DNA from: Isoetes taiwanensis
Taxonomy: Eukaryota > Streptophyta > Lycopodiopsida > Isoetales > Isoetaceae
Assembly: GCA_021234155.1 (NCBI GenBank)
Contig: JAJEKV010000038.1
Coordinates: forward strand, 4,092,847 to 4,156,846
Direction of reading: 5' to 3'
DNA: 64,000 nt
Shown: positions 13,218 through 24,751 of the stretch, one piece after another
Position numbering within the stretch: position 1 is the first letter of the stretch
How the letters are laid out: each line of letters opens with the position of its first letter
Position numbers and translations under genes: made by a program
The notes under the pieces: generated by a model
The model's database searches: none
Told to the model about the DNA's origin: nothing
Seen by the model: the letters and a program-made list of their open reading frames with translations, nothing else

Positions 13218-13436
13218 TTATCTATTCACAGCAGTATAAGCGAAATGACATGGTCTATAAGGCCTGGAAATGTAAAAGGCATTCAAAGCTGTGATTCTCA
13301 AAAAGGACCCATGTGTCACAAAGGGACCATGATGAACATCAAAGGTTTTCGATCTGTGATTTTGCTGCCCATATGATGTATCTCCTGCAATGGAACCAAA
13401 AGAATTGCATGAAGCTAGAATTTGGGGGGTACCCAA
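13218..13436 (-). other. possible second exon upstream of the 12.9-kb frame
   Basis: A 72-codon minus-strand frame, rich in His, Tyr, Phe and Ser, lies 87 bp upstream (in transcript sense) of the frame at 12,856-13,131. No domain is recognisable. It is listed because the two frames share strand and spacing, not because of similarity to anything known. Confidence 0.15.
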
Positions 13437-13706
13437 TTACCTTATAGGCGTCTTATAGTCCATTGCATTTGGAGAATCGATCTTTTCTTTCCACTATTGT
13501 TACAGCTTGAAGGGTGTCAAATATCAACCTATGAGCTTAATGCAACGGATGACACAAATAATAAGCAAGATACAAAGGGTTCTCATTTGATTGTGGATGC
13601 AGTTGAATTGCTCATAGAAATTGTAACTGGGAATTTCGCAAACCAGTAATCCCTTCAAAACAATGCTGACATTCTGTTCTTGAGCTTTTTTTGGAGTTTG
13701 TTCCAC

Positions 13707-14554
13707 CAGAACATTTTTTTGTCAAGGTTGTTTCAGCAGCATCCTTCAAAAGAACAACGGTAATTTATTCTTCAATGTTTTAGCTCCAATCTTTTCTGCA
13801 TGCTTTCACAACAGCTTTTGAAATAAACTATGTGTGCACAAGAAGTCAGAGAGAGTCAAATGAAGTGTTGTCATTTGTTTAGAGAAGTTCATCTTTGGTC
13901 CATTAAAGATTGATCATCAGGAATCGCAGAATGTCCACAATGCATTAACTTTGTAATTGCTGAATTCTGACAGAGAGTGACAAAAAACAATGACATATAA
14001 AGTTTGCTAATATATTATTTTTTATTGCATTTTCCAAATTATGATGTGGAAATATTCTTTGCATTATGTCTACTGGTTTGTCCTTCTATATCTGGGCATG
14101 ATTATTTGATTAAGTATTAATATTAATGGCTTAAGTTTTTAATGCTTTCTGCTAGCTCAAATCGGCATGGTTCTTAACATATTAACATTGGATATTCTAC
14201 ATAACTTAGGTCATGTGCATAGTCTAATGTCCGTCTTAAAAAATTTTAAGATGGCAAGTTTGCCCCAGTTTATTTGATATTTATTTCAAATAACCATGTC
14301 CATATCATACCTTTATTTTGAAAATGCCATCTGATATTTAGTCTGTCATTAATATCCATGATTCTAGATTACATTGCTACTTAGTTCACACTTACTCATC
14401 TTGCCTTAAATAGTTTTATAATTTTTTATTTTGGCTCAAATTGAGGCTTATATTAGATTGGCACCTAATCTAATATAAGGTTGCATCTAAAGGGCTTGTG
14501 AGTTTTATAATTGGGGCTTTCAGGCTAAAGTCTATTTTTCTAAATGGACTAAGT
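13707..14554. other. AT-rich stretch without features
   Basis: No open frame with protein-like content, no terminal repeats and no RNA gene were seen. A near-perfect inverted word around 14,445-14,485 (ATATTAGATTGG / CCTAATCTAATAT) is the only local structure. Confidence 0.5.
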
Positions 14555-15803
14555 GTTTTTTTTTTTCCGAAGGCAAGGTATTTATTTTTATTAATATAAA
14601 ATAGTACTAGACGTTATTACACGCCTCATCAATAGGCTAGATGGGAAATATTCATACCACACCCACAAGGAAGGGTGGATGAGGTAAAATAAACATGGTA
14701 CTTGAGCAAAGTAGCTCAACGTCTTCTCTGTTAGTCCTGATACTTAAGATAAAAAAAGAGCGACCATGGGAGCGAAACTTTACATGAAACTAATAGAGCC
14801 TAGTTGATGAGCTACATACCTGGAGACTTCACCTTTTCCTATAAGATCATATATATGAATTTGGCTATTAATACTTTTTTCTGCAATGATATGTTGAATA
14901 TACTAATTCCACCTTTTGCTTTATCCCTTTTGCACTTCCACCAAGCGATTTTGAACCCCCTCCGCCTTCCCCCACAAGACAAAGTTGTGGATCAACCCGT
15001 CTAATTCATGTGCCTTCTCCTTGGAGTAAGTAGAATTGATGACATGTAGACATGAGTATTACTTAATTTATGTTTTGCCACAGTAATCCTTCCAGCAAGA
15101 GATAACTTTGCCACCTTCCACCAATGTAAATGTTTCTGAAGGCCTAGGAGTATTTCGTCCCATATTTGTGCAATAACAATGTTGATGCCCACTGGAATTT
15201 CTAACAAACTAGAGTATTCACTCTTAGGGATTATTTTGCATGGAAGGCTTTCCAAGCATGTGGGATGGGGTTTTTTAACAGCCATTGTAATGATCCTTTT
15301 TTCTAATTTATGAGGCATCCTAAAGCTATTAAGAAGGAGGCTATTAGGTTTGCACATGCTTTTTAAAAAATTTTGGTTGAAAAAAAGGGTTATAATAAAA
15401 AATATTACCAAACTATTGTATGTAATATCTAAGTCACAAAAAATAGAAAAAGAAGAGAAGCACTAGAGAGAGAATGTTCATTGTTTTATGCTCATATTTG
15501 GTTAAGTTTTCTGGGCGAAAATAGCAAATTTCTGGGCAGATTTGGTAGGGTTTCACACCCTACTACTTGATTCTCTGCCTAACTAGTCATTCTGGTCATG
15601 TCCTTTGTCCTGCATCATTGTAGTGCAGTAAGCTATTATGAAGATATTGAAGAGATGATGTTATTGTGGACGTGCCTTGTATCAAAGAAAAAAAGAAACT
15701 TTTTGTTTTGGTGTGTTATGGGATTTGTGCTATATTTGATGGTTTATATATTATTTATGTACTTGCCACTATTTTTTGATTTTTTTTTTTTTAACCAAAA
15801 GAA
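14555..15803 (-). mobile_element. LINE, 3' part, split by the copia element
   Basis: On the minus strand this region carries the C-terminal part of an L1-type ORF2. Clear landmarks are IWDEILLGLQKHLHWW and LSLAGRITVAKHKL at 15,000-15,411, which match the equivalent block of the LINE at 19.9 kb (WDEIILNLQRQLIWWRG, LSLAGRIQVAKS). Broken frames of the following region reach about 14,800, and the element ends in an A-run (T-run on the plus strand) at 14,555-14,568. Its 5' part is found beyond the copia element at 24,752-25,355. Stops and shifts make it inactive. Confidence 0.7.
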
Positions 15804-16463
15804 TGAAGTTATAATCATGTCATAACAGTTCATTCTACTGCCATTGAAAATTTGAATATAGAAGTTGGGGAATTATAAGATAGCTATAAGTTACAGAGCA
15901 GCCTATATGATCATAATCTTGGTTGTGTATGACCATGATCATATTATCTGGAGGTTTTATGAGATCAAATCTATAGGGTCGAAAAGATTGATCCAAGTAT
16001 ATATTTAGGGATGATTATTGTGACATGCAATGGTTAATAGATAAGACCTATTATTATTAAGCAAGGTCTTATTTATTTACGGGATTAAAATTGGTAAGTT
16101 TGATTTCGGTCCAATGACTTAGTGGCATGAAGAATACGGGATAATGATGTTGCCATACCGGCTATAGCAGATGAGTTCAGTCCGGCTTATCGGCCGGATC
16201 AACTAAAATAAAACCAAGCAGTATGTTTTCAATCTGTAGAGGCCGGCATTGATGCTTTGTGAAGACCGTGTACTCTGAAGTATATTCATTGCTACAGTAA
16301 TCTTAGCATTGCATACAGTTGTTATTATTTGCTCAATTCTCAATGGTTGCAATAATAACATGCTAAGTTAAAAGTCCTTCTATTGCATTGTTTAAGCTTG
16401 AATTTGTGTTCAACTAACTTGTGCTAGTGCAATTAATCAATATTGCTTAGTCAAAACTCTTCA
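15804..16463 (+). repeat. copia 5' LTR
   Basis: 660 bp, beginning TGAAGTTATAATCATG and ending ACTCTTCA. Compared with the 3' LTR it lacks 3 bp near the start and about 20 bp near the TACTCTGAAG word, and otherwise differs by scattered substitutions. The divergence indicates an old insertion. Confidence 0.9.
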
Positions 16464-16464
16464 T

Positions 16465-16476
16465 TGGTATCAGAGC
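16465..16476 (+). promoter_or_regulatory. primer binding site for initiator tRNA-Met
   Basis: TGGTATCAGAGC, one base after the 5' LTR, is the standard complement of the 3' end of plant initiator methionine tRNA. It fixes the LTR boundary and the element's orientation. Confidence 0.9.
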
Positions 16477-16489
16477 ACCAGGTGATCAT

Positions 16490-17340
16490 GTCTACAAGAT
16501 TCGGAGCCAATCTCCTAAATGCCATAGAAGTTTTCAAAGGTGAAGGAAGTTTTCAAGTTTGGAAACAACGCATCAGGAGAGTTCTTGAATCTGGAAATTT
16601 GTGGTATCTAATAGATGAAAATGATGTTAGACGTACCACTTCAAATGTTAGTGCAGGAAGTGTTAATGCAGGGGGAACTAGTGCAAGTTCGACCTCTGAA
16701 GGCTCCACTGTTGGTGGAGGTTCCGTGAATGCCACAGTAAGTTCTGAGGTAGTTGATGAAGGCTTGAACATTATGGAAGCTCAAGCTATTATCTCATGTA
16801 AGGTAAGTTGAATTTAAGGGGATTGTCACCAAGGGATATGTGGCAGTATATGATTAAGAATTATGATGCAAAATTGTCCTCTCAGATAGATGTTTTGGAG
16901 AAACAATTGAAAAGACTTAAGCTGTATGATAAAGAAGGTTTGACTGAATTTCTTGAAAAATTTGACTCTATTATTGCAGACTTAGAAGGAGCAGGCAATG
17001 TACTGACTGAAGAATATCAAATTCTAGCAATTTCAAGGTCAGTATCACATGACTCTCATCTGGCCACCTTGTTAAGAAATGTAGCTCGAACAAAAAAGGA
17101 TGCTATAAGAATGATCAGAACAGAGCTGGAGCAAAGAAGTGGAGCTGATGAGCAAACAGCAGAGGTGCTGTATACAGGAAAATACAAAGGGAAAAAGGGG
17201 AATACCTCAAATAAAGGAAAAGTTTGACCTTGTTATCATTGTGACAGTTATGGTCATTTGAAAAATGACTGTCCTAAACTAGGGAGAGAGATTATTTGTT
17301 ACAATTGTGAGGGCAAGGGACATTTGGCTGTAAATACGTA
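16490..17340 (+). pseudogene. copia gag (UBN2-type) with zinc knuckles, truncated
   Basis: The start MSTRFGANLL is followed by FKGEGSFQVWKQRIRRVLES, a usual copia Gag opening. A second frame from 16,808 gives the helical core (EGLTEFLEKFDSIIADLEGA). After a TGA at 17,227, two CCHC knuckles begin (CYHCDSYGHLKNDC, then CYNCEGKGHLA). The second knuckle is cut at about 17,340, where unrelated DNA starts. There is a serine/glycine-rich insert at about residues 50-85. The break after the first frame (near 16,810) and the later stop separate what would be one protein. Confidence 0.8.
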
Positions 17341-17499
17341 GCACAATAACAGGGGGTTACTTTTAGATTTTTATACGTTTTTTCACATGGTTTTTCTATG
17401 ATTTCGTTGTTGTATTCGTTGAGGTGTACTAAATAGTATTTCTAGAGCGCACCCTTTATGGGCCGTTGATTTTCGTTGGTTGGAACAATCCGAGGGTTG

Positions 17500-17715
17500 T
17501 TGTCTTCCTCTGCATGTGTTTGTGCATGAACACTGCGCATGTGTATGCATGTGCATGTGCATGTGTGTGCATGTGCATGTGCATGTGCATGTATATACAT
17601 GTGCATGTGTACGCGCAAGTGCAAGTGCAAGTGCAAGTGCAAGTGCAAGTGCAAGTGCAAGTGCAAGTGCAAGTGCATGTGTGCATGTGTGTGCATGTGT
17701 GCATATGCATGTGTA
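17500..17715 (+). repeat. compound microsatellite
   Basis: Alternating GTGCAT/GCATGT words run into about eleven copies of the hexamer GCAAGT and back to GTGCAT. All six frames are open here simply because the repeat contains no stop, so none of the frames is a gene. Confidence 0.9.
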
Positions 17716-18665
17716 CTTGCCCTCTTGGATTCTTATTGCCGGAGTGGATTTTACTACCACGAGATGGATTTTTTGCTCACACTTACAAAGGTATTTGTTT
17801 TTAATGTTTCTTGATTAGCATAATGTTTTGTTTTACAAGGTATTGGTTTCCTGATTCTACAATGTAGTGCTGCAAAACTCCCTTTTGTTTCCTTCCTAAG
17901 ATTTGCTGCAGATTCAAGTTTAGGCCCTCTGTTTGCTTCCAACTCTTGGATATTCCTGGCTGCCGGATTGTTCATAGCAGCCAGCCTTTAGCTTCAATCA
18001 ACAAGCGGATTCTTATGCACACAACAGGCGGATTATTCCACGCCCTTTTCCATGTCACACAGATCAGTCAAACAGTGGCCACAAGAATGCATTTATATTG
18101 TAGGTTTGGAAGTTTAATCGAACCATAAGTTGAATCATGCATTACCTTTAAGCTAGAGATGGAACATCCAAAATCATATGGATTGATAAACAATGGTGTC
18201 ATTGTGAAAGAGAAATAGTTGTAGCGGAAGTAACAATATGTAGCATAATAACAGGGGGTTTTCTTTGTGTTGCAAACTTTATGACTTTCAGAATAATGGG
18301 ATCAATCTGCTCTATCTTTATGGTAACTTTTATTTATGTTCTATTTGTTTTATTGTGATCAAATTCAAAAGCTACAGGTGATGAAAGCCTCAAATGAATT
18401 CTAGTTTTTTTCTGGTTTGAATTCTAAAATTTTTGTCACATCCTGGTGGAGGACGTAAAAGGCCAGAAGGGGCCAAAAAATTTTTTTTGCAACACAAACC
18501 ATTAACATCTAACATATAAAAATTAAATCCCCCAACACATAACAACCAACACATAACAACCAATACATAACAACCATTGACATTAACAACCAACACATAA
18601 CTATCATTGACATTAATTAACACAAACATTGGGTCCAACACATTTAAATTAAAATCCCCCTTAAA

Positions 18666-18958
18666 CCCCCTTTGGTTTGGGTGCATATTCACACGGGGGT
18701 TGACGTAGGGCAGCGAGAGCCCTCATAATTGTATTTTGCACGTACGAAATCAACACCATATAGTATTCCGCTTGAAATCTTATAGTATTTTGCGAATCTT
18801 GTTATACAGTATAGCAAATTTTGTACTTGCATACCCCACAAACGAGGAACTTTACGTACGGTATAGATTAAGGAATAAGGGGTGAATATGCCTATCCAAC
18901 AGCTCTCGTTGCCCGGAGTCACCCCCCGTGTGAATATGCATCCAAGTCCTAAAGGGGG
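18666..18958. mobile_element. 293-bp MITE with terminal inverted repeats of about 57 bp
   Basis: The left end (CCCCCTTTGGTTTGGGTGCA and onward to GCAGCGAGAGC) is matched in reverse complement by the right end (GCTCTCGTTGCCCGG to CCTAAAGGGGG). A core identical on both sides reads GCATATTCACACGGGG. No transposase is encoded. The target duplication is not clear (TTAAA on the left, ATC on the right), so I do not assign a superfamily. Confidence 0.75.
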
Positions 18959-19931
18959 ATCTGCTAGAGGCAGAGGAAGAGGAAGAGGAAGAGGAAGAGG
19001 AAGAGGAAGAGGAAGAGGAAGAGGAAGAGGAAGAGGAAGAGGAAGAGGAAGGGGAACTAGCAACAGGGGTGGAAACTTTGGCAGAGGCAGGGGCACTGGA
19101 AGAGCAACACCTGAACTAAACCTTGCACAGGAAACAAGCAATGATGAACAAGAGTCAAATGAGGATGAAGAGGTATGTAAATTTTAGTTGAATGCTTTAC
19201 AAACTAAGAACAATGATTCAAAATTATTAATTATAGATTCAGGAGCTGAGAAGACAGTGACTTGCACTCCAAAAATTCTGAAAGATTGCCAAGGAAGAGG
19301 AGGAGCCACGTCCAACTAGGAAATGGACATTGCCAAGAGATTGAAGATAGTGGCATGCTCGAACTCTTTGATTTACAAGGAAAAAGAATTGAATTAAAGG
19401 ATGTAATTTGTGTTCCAGGACATGTTAGAAATTTGATCTCAGTATCTCAGCTGGTAGATCTAGGGTATAAAGTTGTCTTTAAAAGACTGCAATGTAAAGT
19501 TCTCATGAATAATGAAATTTAGTTTGTTGGAAGACGTGTTGGGAATCTTTTTGGCTTGAATGCAGATCATCTTATACCAAGTATTAATTTAATTGCATGC
19601 TCATCCATTAAAACTTGGCATGAACGATTATGCCATGCTAACTCCAAGATTATAAAACTTCTGAACAAGCAGGGTCTGATTCATACACAAGAAAATGAAA
19701 ATGAAAATGAAAATTTCATTTGTGCAAGCTGTCTTTTAGGCAAACACAGCAGGCTCCCCTTTAAAAAGTCTTGGAAAAGAGCTAAGGGATTGCTAGATCT
19801 TGTGCACATAGATCTTTGTGGGCCTCTAAACGTGACCAACATGACTGGAATGCATTACTTTATGACATTCATAGATGATTTTAGTAGGAGGACAAAGGTG
19901 TACTGTTTAAGAACAAAAGATCAGGCTTTTG
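18959..19931 (+). pseudogene. copia protease and N-terminal integrase
   Basis: An arginine-glycine run encoded by a (GGAAGA) repeat leads through a second RGG-type patch into an acidic tail. The protease motif IIDSGAEKTV follows at about 19,230. The pre-integrase segment shows VPGHVRNLISVSQLVDLGYK. The integrase zinc region has WHERLCHAN and CASCLLGKHSRLPF, and the first two catalytic aspartates lie in HIDLCGPL and FIDDFSR. A frameshift follows the protease and a stop precedes the pre-integrase segment. At 19,931 the integrase frame runs directly into an inserted LINE. Confidence 0.85.
18966..19052 (+). repeat. (GGAAGA)n microsatellite coding Arg-Gly
   Basis: About fourteen copies of AGAGGA in frame with the copia polyprotein encode alternating Arg-Gly. 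The opposite strand reads Leu-Pro repeats, which are a shadow. Confidence 0.9.
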
Positions 19932-21520
19932 TACCATCTGCAAAGACAAAGCTTCTAGGAGTCCCTTTTGGTCTAGATATTGACATGAATGAAGCATGGG
20001 ATGAAATTATCTTAAATTTACAAAGGCAACTGATTTGGTGGAGAGGTTCAAAGTTATCCTTGGCAGGTAGAATTCAAGTAGCTAAGTCAGTATTGAACAA
20101 TACGCATATTTATTTGGTTTTGGTTCTATTGGCTCCAGCTTCTAAGTTTGCAGAGATAAAAAAGATTGTAAGAGATTTTGTCTGGTGTACCGATCAAGGA
20201 GGCACTGTGAAGGTGGCGTGGAAGAAATGTATGTTGTTTAAACAACAAGGAGGACTTGGTATGTTGGATCTTTCTTTACAGGGTAAGGTCTTAGCTTCTA
20301 AGCTATTGTTCAAGTTGTTGAAAGATGATTGTGCATCACCAGGTATGAAGTTACTTAAACAATCAGTAAAGAAGTGTATGGTTTTTCATAAGCGAGGTGT
20401 GAGAATTGAGCTCCCTTGGGCATTGTTATATCCATTGAAAGCTTATTCACATGCCTCTCCAGTACCGAAAGGCTTGCTTCGGGCCTGGAAGGTAGTCCAG
20501 CAGGTGATTACATTTGATTGGGAAGCTTGTCTCCATGCATCTTCCCCCTTTTTGTGGTTGCCTTTGTATACTCATGGACAACTACACCCAGTTGTAGAAT
20601 TTATGCATGTGCATTCCCAAGCGAGGTGGAGGAGAACATGTATTATTTCTATTGAACAGTGGTATTTTGGTATTGACATTGCTCCTTGGCAATGGTTTCA
20701 GGAGAAATATGGGTTGTTGGATAAAGATATCAGTATATGGGCTTATGTAGCAAGTGCTCTTCCTTTAATTAAGAAGGTTGGTAACAAGAGATGCTGGAAC
20801 TTTGTTCAAGGTATTAAAGAAGGCAAGAAGCTAGTAAGTTCATGCTACAGATTGCTTACCTCCTCAAGTACTTTATCACCTTCTCGAAAATGGCACTTAC
20901 AGACTTTGCCTTCTCAATGGCAATCCATCTGGAACCTTGTTTGGTCTAAATATAATCCTCCAAAGGTAAATGTTCTACTTTGGCAGGTGATTCATCGCTC
21001 TTTGAGAGTTAATGAGATGGTTCATCGCTTTAAGCCGGGAGTAAGCCGGGAGTAAGCCCACTTTGCCCAATGTGTGAGCGGTGCATTGAAACATTGGAGC
21101 ACTGTTTATATTTGTGTGCAGAGTTGAGTAGTCTTAGGTCCTGGCTGCATTCTCTTTTTGGAGTATCTTTGGATAGTCAGCACTTTCTTTTGGGTATTTA
21201 TCCAAATCAGTGGACTGCTTCTAAAAGGATTGCATTTCACATGACAAAGTCTTGGCTAATATGGAGTGTATGGAAGCGAAGGCGAAGAAAGGTCTTTTAT
21301 GATGAGCGTATTTCTTCTCAGGTGGTGCTTCAAGAAATTCGTAAGAAGTTGTATAATTGCTTTCAGATCTCCAATTGGTCTTATCGTATTAAAATTCCAA
21401 TATGGAGTGATCATCTAAAAGTGATTGATGCTTCAGGGACATTTCTTACTTCTGGAAGTACTTTGTAATATTTTGAGTGTATAATATGAAGTAAAACACG
21501 TTCTTCAAAAAAAAAAAAAA
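19932..21520 (+). mobile_element. 5'-truncated LINE nested in copia integrase
   Basis: The insert begins in the C-terminal part of an L1-type ORF2 (LLGVPFGLDIDMNEAWDE, LSLAGRIQVAKS, RDFVWC, GGLGMLDLSL). It continues through the zinc-binding region (CPMCERCIETLEHCLYLC) and ends in a poly(A) run at 21,507-21,520. It is flanked by a 14-bp target duplication, AGATCAGGCTTTTG at 19,918-19,931 and AGATCACGCTTTTG at 21,520-21,533, with one mismatch. The LINE frame is fused in phase with copia integrase, giving a 499-codon chimeric frame. An 11-bp direct duplication of GCCGGGAGTAA (21,034-21,055) ends that frame; the rest of the LINE ORF continues to 21,468 in another phase. Confidence 0.9.
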
Positions 21521-22417
21521 GATCACGCTTTTGAAGTGTTTAAACAGTATTTAAGTGAAGTTGAACTTGAAACAGGCAGGAAGATCAAATGCTTACGTTG
21601 AGACAGAAGTGGAGAGTATTTGTCAAACAAATTTAAAGCTTATTGCATAAACAAGGGAATCAAGAGACAGTTAACATGCAGATTCTCTCCCCAACAGAAT
21701 GGTATTGCAGAGAGGAAAAATCGTACCATACTAAATGCAGTAAGGAGCATGCGGAAATATACAGGCCTGCCTAACTTCCTCTGGGATGAAGCAGTCAGAA
21801 CCTCAGTCTATGTACAAAATCTTTTACCTTCCAGCAGCCTAAATGGTGCATTGCCTGAGATGTTATGGAAAGGTAAACTTCCAAATTATGACCTATTAAA
21901 AGCTTATGGATGCCTAGCCTTTACACATGTTCCTGAAGAGTTAAGAAGGAAGCTTGATGACAGGGCATATATTACCTACTTAGTTGGCTATGACGATCAG
22001 TCTAAAGCCTATAGGCTTTATGATCCGAAAAGGAGAAGGATAATAATAAGTAGGGATGTTGTGTTCAATGAAACACAATACTACAAACAAATTCCAAGGG
22101 TAAACCTGCATGATGAGAAAACAGAAAGTATTAGACAAATACAAGATGATATATCAAAGGGGAAACATTATGATGAGGAAACTGAAAATAAAACACAAGT
22201 ACAGGTTGATACATCTGAGGGGAAATCTCGTGAACCAAAGGTTCATTTTGACATAGATGATATAGAAGATGAATGCAAAATAACTAATGCCATTACACCT
22301 TTTGAGCATGTGCAGGTTGAACATGAAGGTCTTCATCAAACCAAATTGTTGACAGAACAAAGGAAAAGGAGAACTGAAGTGGAAAAATTGCAAGAAAACG
22401 TTGAAGAGCAACAATGA
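21521..22417 (+). pseudogene. copia integrase C-terminal half
   Basis: Integrase resumes after the LINE with DHAFEVFKQYL, then a TGA just before DRSGEYLSNKF, which holds the second DDE aspartate region. The catalytic glutamate lies in QQNGIAERKNRTI. Downstream KAYGCLAFTHVP and YLVGYDDQSKAYRLYDP are normal copia blocks. The tail contains two diverged copies of an acidic, threonine-rich segment (around DEKTESIRQIQDDISKG). It ends at a TGA before the reverse transcriptase. Confidence 0.85.
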
Positions 22418-22504
22418 GATCTTGGGAGAGATGTATATGGCAGAAGTAAAAGATTAGCAGAACAAAGAGGTGAGTTACATGACCTTTTTGAAGTTTTGAT
22501 GCTC

Positions 22505-24071
22505 TCTTTTTGAAGTTTTGATGCTCTCTGATCTTAGGGTACCTAAGAACTATTCAGAGGCAAATAAAGATAAGTGGATCAAAGCCATGGAAGATGAAAT
22601 AGCATCCTTTAAAAGAACTGAGACATATGAGCTCACAAATATGCCTGAAAATAGGAATGTTGTTGGCCGCAAATGGCTTTATAAAATTAAAACAGGAGCA
22701 GATGGTATTACACCTAAATATAAGGCTCGTCTTGTGGCCCAGAGGTTTTCACAGAAAAAAAAAGGAGAAGACTATGAGGAGACCTTCTCAGTATCAGGAT
22801 GCTTTTATCCATTGCAAATGCAAAAGACCTAGAGATACATCATATGGACGTAAATACAGCATTTTTGAATGCAAAATTGGAGGAAGAAACATATATGAGA
22901 CAGGCCCCAGGATTTGAAAAAGGTAACAATAAAGTTTGGAGATTAAACAGGCTGTGTATGGTCTTAAACAATCTCCAAGAGAATGATATAAATGCATGGA
23001 CGCTTATCTCAGAGAACAAGGATTCTGCAAACTTAAAAATGATGGCAATCTGTACAAATTTCAGGCAGGAGATGATTGGTGCATTATAGCACTCTATGTT
23101 GATGACAACATCATGATCTCAAAAGGTCTAAAAGTTCTGGAGACAAGCAAACAAATTTTGAATCAAAGATTTCAAATGACAGATCTTGGAGAATTAGCAA
23201 AGTTTTTAGGAGTTGAAGTTCACAGGGACAGAAAAAATAAGAAACTGACACTAACACAAAGTGGACAGATAGATTCAATGTTAGAAAGGTTCAGAATGAA
23301 GGATTGCAAGATTTGCAAAACTCCTGTAGTACCAGGAAGAAAACTCTCCATGCAACTATGCCCTAAAATAGAGGTAGAAAGAAATGAGATGAAAAATATT
23401 CCTTACAGATCTCTAGTTGGCTGTTTAGCATATGTTGCAAATTGCTCAAGGCCAGATATAGCATACATAGTTAATATGCTGAGCAGATACTTAAATGATC
23501 CAGGGAAGGAGCATTGGTTTGCTGCCAAGAGAGTACTCAGATATCTTAAAGGGACAATGTACTGTGGAATAACTTTTAGCATCTGAAGCTTAAGGCTTAC
23601 TATGATGCTGACTGGGGAGGGGACTTAGACAATAGAAAATCCACCTCTGGTTATTAGATATTCTTGGGTGGTGCTCCTGTAGCATGGAAATGCAAAAATC
23701 AAGGCTCTATTGCAATGTCCAGTGCTGAAGCAGAGTATGCTTCAGCAACTTTAACTGCTAAAGAATTAGTTTGGGAAAGAAGACTAATGAATGAGCTTGG
23801 AATTATACAGGATCAGCCTACACTACTATGGTGTGACAATACAAGCTGCATAGCTATGTCCAAGGATCCAATATTACATGAAAGATCCAAACACATTGAA
23901 CTGGAATTGCACTTTATAAGAGAAGTGGTAGGAAAAGGAATGATCAAGCTTATTTATGTAAACTCTGAAAATCAGTTGGCTGACATTCTAACAAAAGCTC
24001 TTCCAGAATACAGGTTTACCTTACTCAGACAAAGAATACAATGTACTGCATATGACATGAAGGGGAAATGA
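22505..24071 (+). pseudogene. copia reverse transcriptase and RNase H
   Basis: The reverse transcriptase opens with KWIKAMEDEIASFKR, then GRKWLYKIKTGADG and YKARLVAQRFSQ. After a frameshift at about 22,795 it continues with MDVNTAFLNAKL. A second shift at about 22,990 leads to the catalytic YVDD box at 23,095-23,106 and to SRPDIAYIVNMLSRY. RNase H follows a stop at 23,584, with DADWGGD, MSSAEAEY and LLWCDNTSCIAMSKDP. The order and motifs are those of an ordinary copia element. Two shifts and two stops make the domain set inactive. Confidence 0.9.
24060..24068 (+). promoter_or_regulatory. polypurine tract
   Basis: AAGGGGAAA sits directly before the TG that opens the 3' LTR and is the expected plus-strand primer of the element. 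The last RNase H codons overlap it. Confidence 0.8.
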
Positions 24072-24751
24072 AGAAGTTATAATCATGTCATAGCAGTTCA
24101 TGCTACTGCCATTGAAAATTTGAATATAGAAGTTGGGGAATTATAAGATAGCTATAAGTTATAGAGCAGTCTATATGATCATAATCTTGGTTGTGTGTGA
24201 CCATGATCATATTATCTGGAGGTTTTATGAGATCAAATCTATAGGGTCGAAAAGATTGATCCAAGTATATATTTAGGGATGATTATTGTGACATGCAATG
24301 GTTAATAGATAAGACCTATTATTATTAAGCAAGGTCTTATTTATTTACGGGGTTAAAACTGGTAAGTTTGATTTCGGTCCAATGACTTAGTGTCATGAAG
24401 AATACAGGATAATGATGTTGCCATTCCGGCTATAGCAGACGAGTTCGGTCCGGCTTATCGGCTGGATCAACTAAAATAAAACCAAGTAGTATGTTTTCAA
24501 TCTGTAGAGGCCGGCATTGATGCTTTGTGAAGACCGTGTACTCTGAAGTTTGGGCTATTGAAGATCAATAATATTCATTGCTACAGTAATCTTAGCATTG
24601 CACATAGTTGTTATTATTTGCTCAATTCTTAATGGTTGCAATAATAACATGCTAAGTTAAAGTCCTTCTATTGCATTGTTTAAGCTTGAATTTGTGTTCG
24701 ACTAACTTGTGCTAGTGCAATTAATCAATATTGCCTAGTCAAAACTCTTCA
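24069..24751 (+). repeat. copia 3' LTR
   Basis: 683 bp, TGAAGAAGTTATAATC to ACTCTTCA, co-linear with the 5' LTR. It keeps a segment near TTTGGGCTATTGAAGATC that the 5' LTR has lost. Confidence 0.9.

Larger units (their letters stand above)
17341..18958. mobile_element. foreign DNA inserted in copia gag
   Basis: Gag similarity stops at 17,340 and an RG-rich gag/pol linker resumes after 18,958. The word AATAACAGGGGGTT, preceded by GTAGCA(C/T), occurs at both about 17,341 and 18,239, as if marking the ends of one insertion of about 0.9 kb. The remaining part (18,260-18,665) holds degenerate repeats of CACATAACAACCAA and leads into a MITE. The origin of the 0.9-kb piece is not recognisable. Confidence 0.5.
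15804..24751 (+). mobile_element. Ty1/copia retrotransposon, full length but broken
   Basis: Two LTRs flank gag, protease, integrase, reverse transcriptase and RNase H in copia order (integrase before RT). A primer site for initiator tRNA-Met follows the 5' LTR and a purine tract precedes the 3' LTR. The 5-bp words outside the ends are AAGAA and AAAAA, a possible target duplication with one mismatch. The element sits inside an older minus-strand LINE and carries two later insertions of its own (in gag and in integrase). With those and several frameshifts in RT it cannot be autonomous. Confidence 0.9.

Noticed and set aside
17442-17818. Six open frames across the GTGCAT/GCAAGT region on both strands
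   Set aside because: They are open only because the microsatellite lacks stops in every phase; no protein-like composition.
18689-19141. 150-codon minus-strand frame rich in Leu-Pro
   Set aside because: It is the opposite strand of the (GGAAGA) repeat that codes Arg-Gly in the copia polyprotein.
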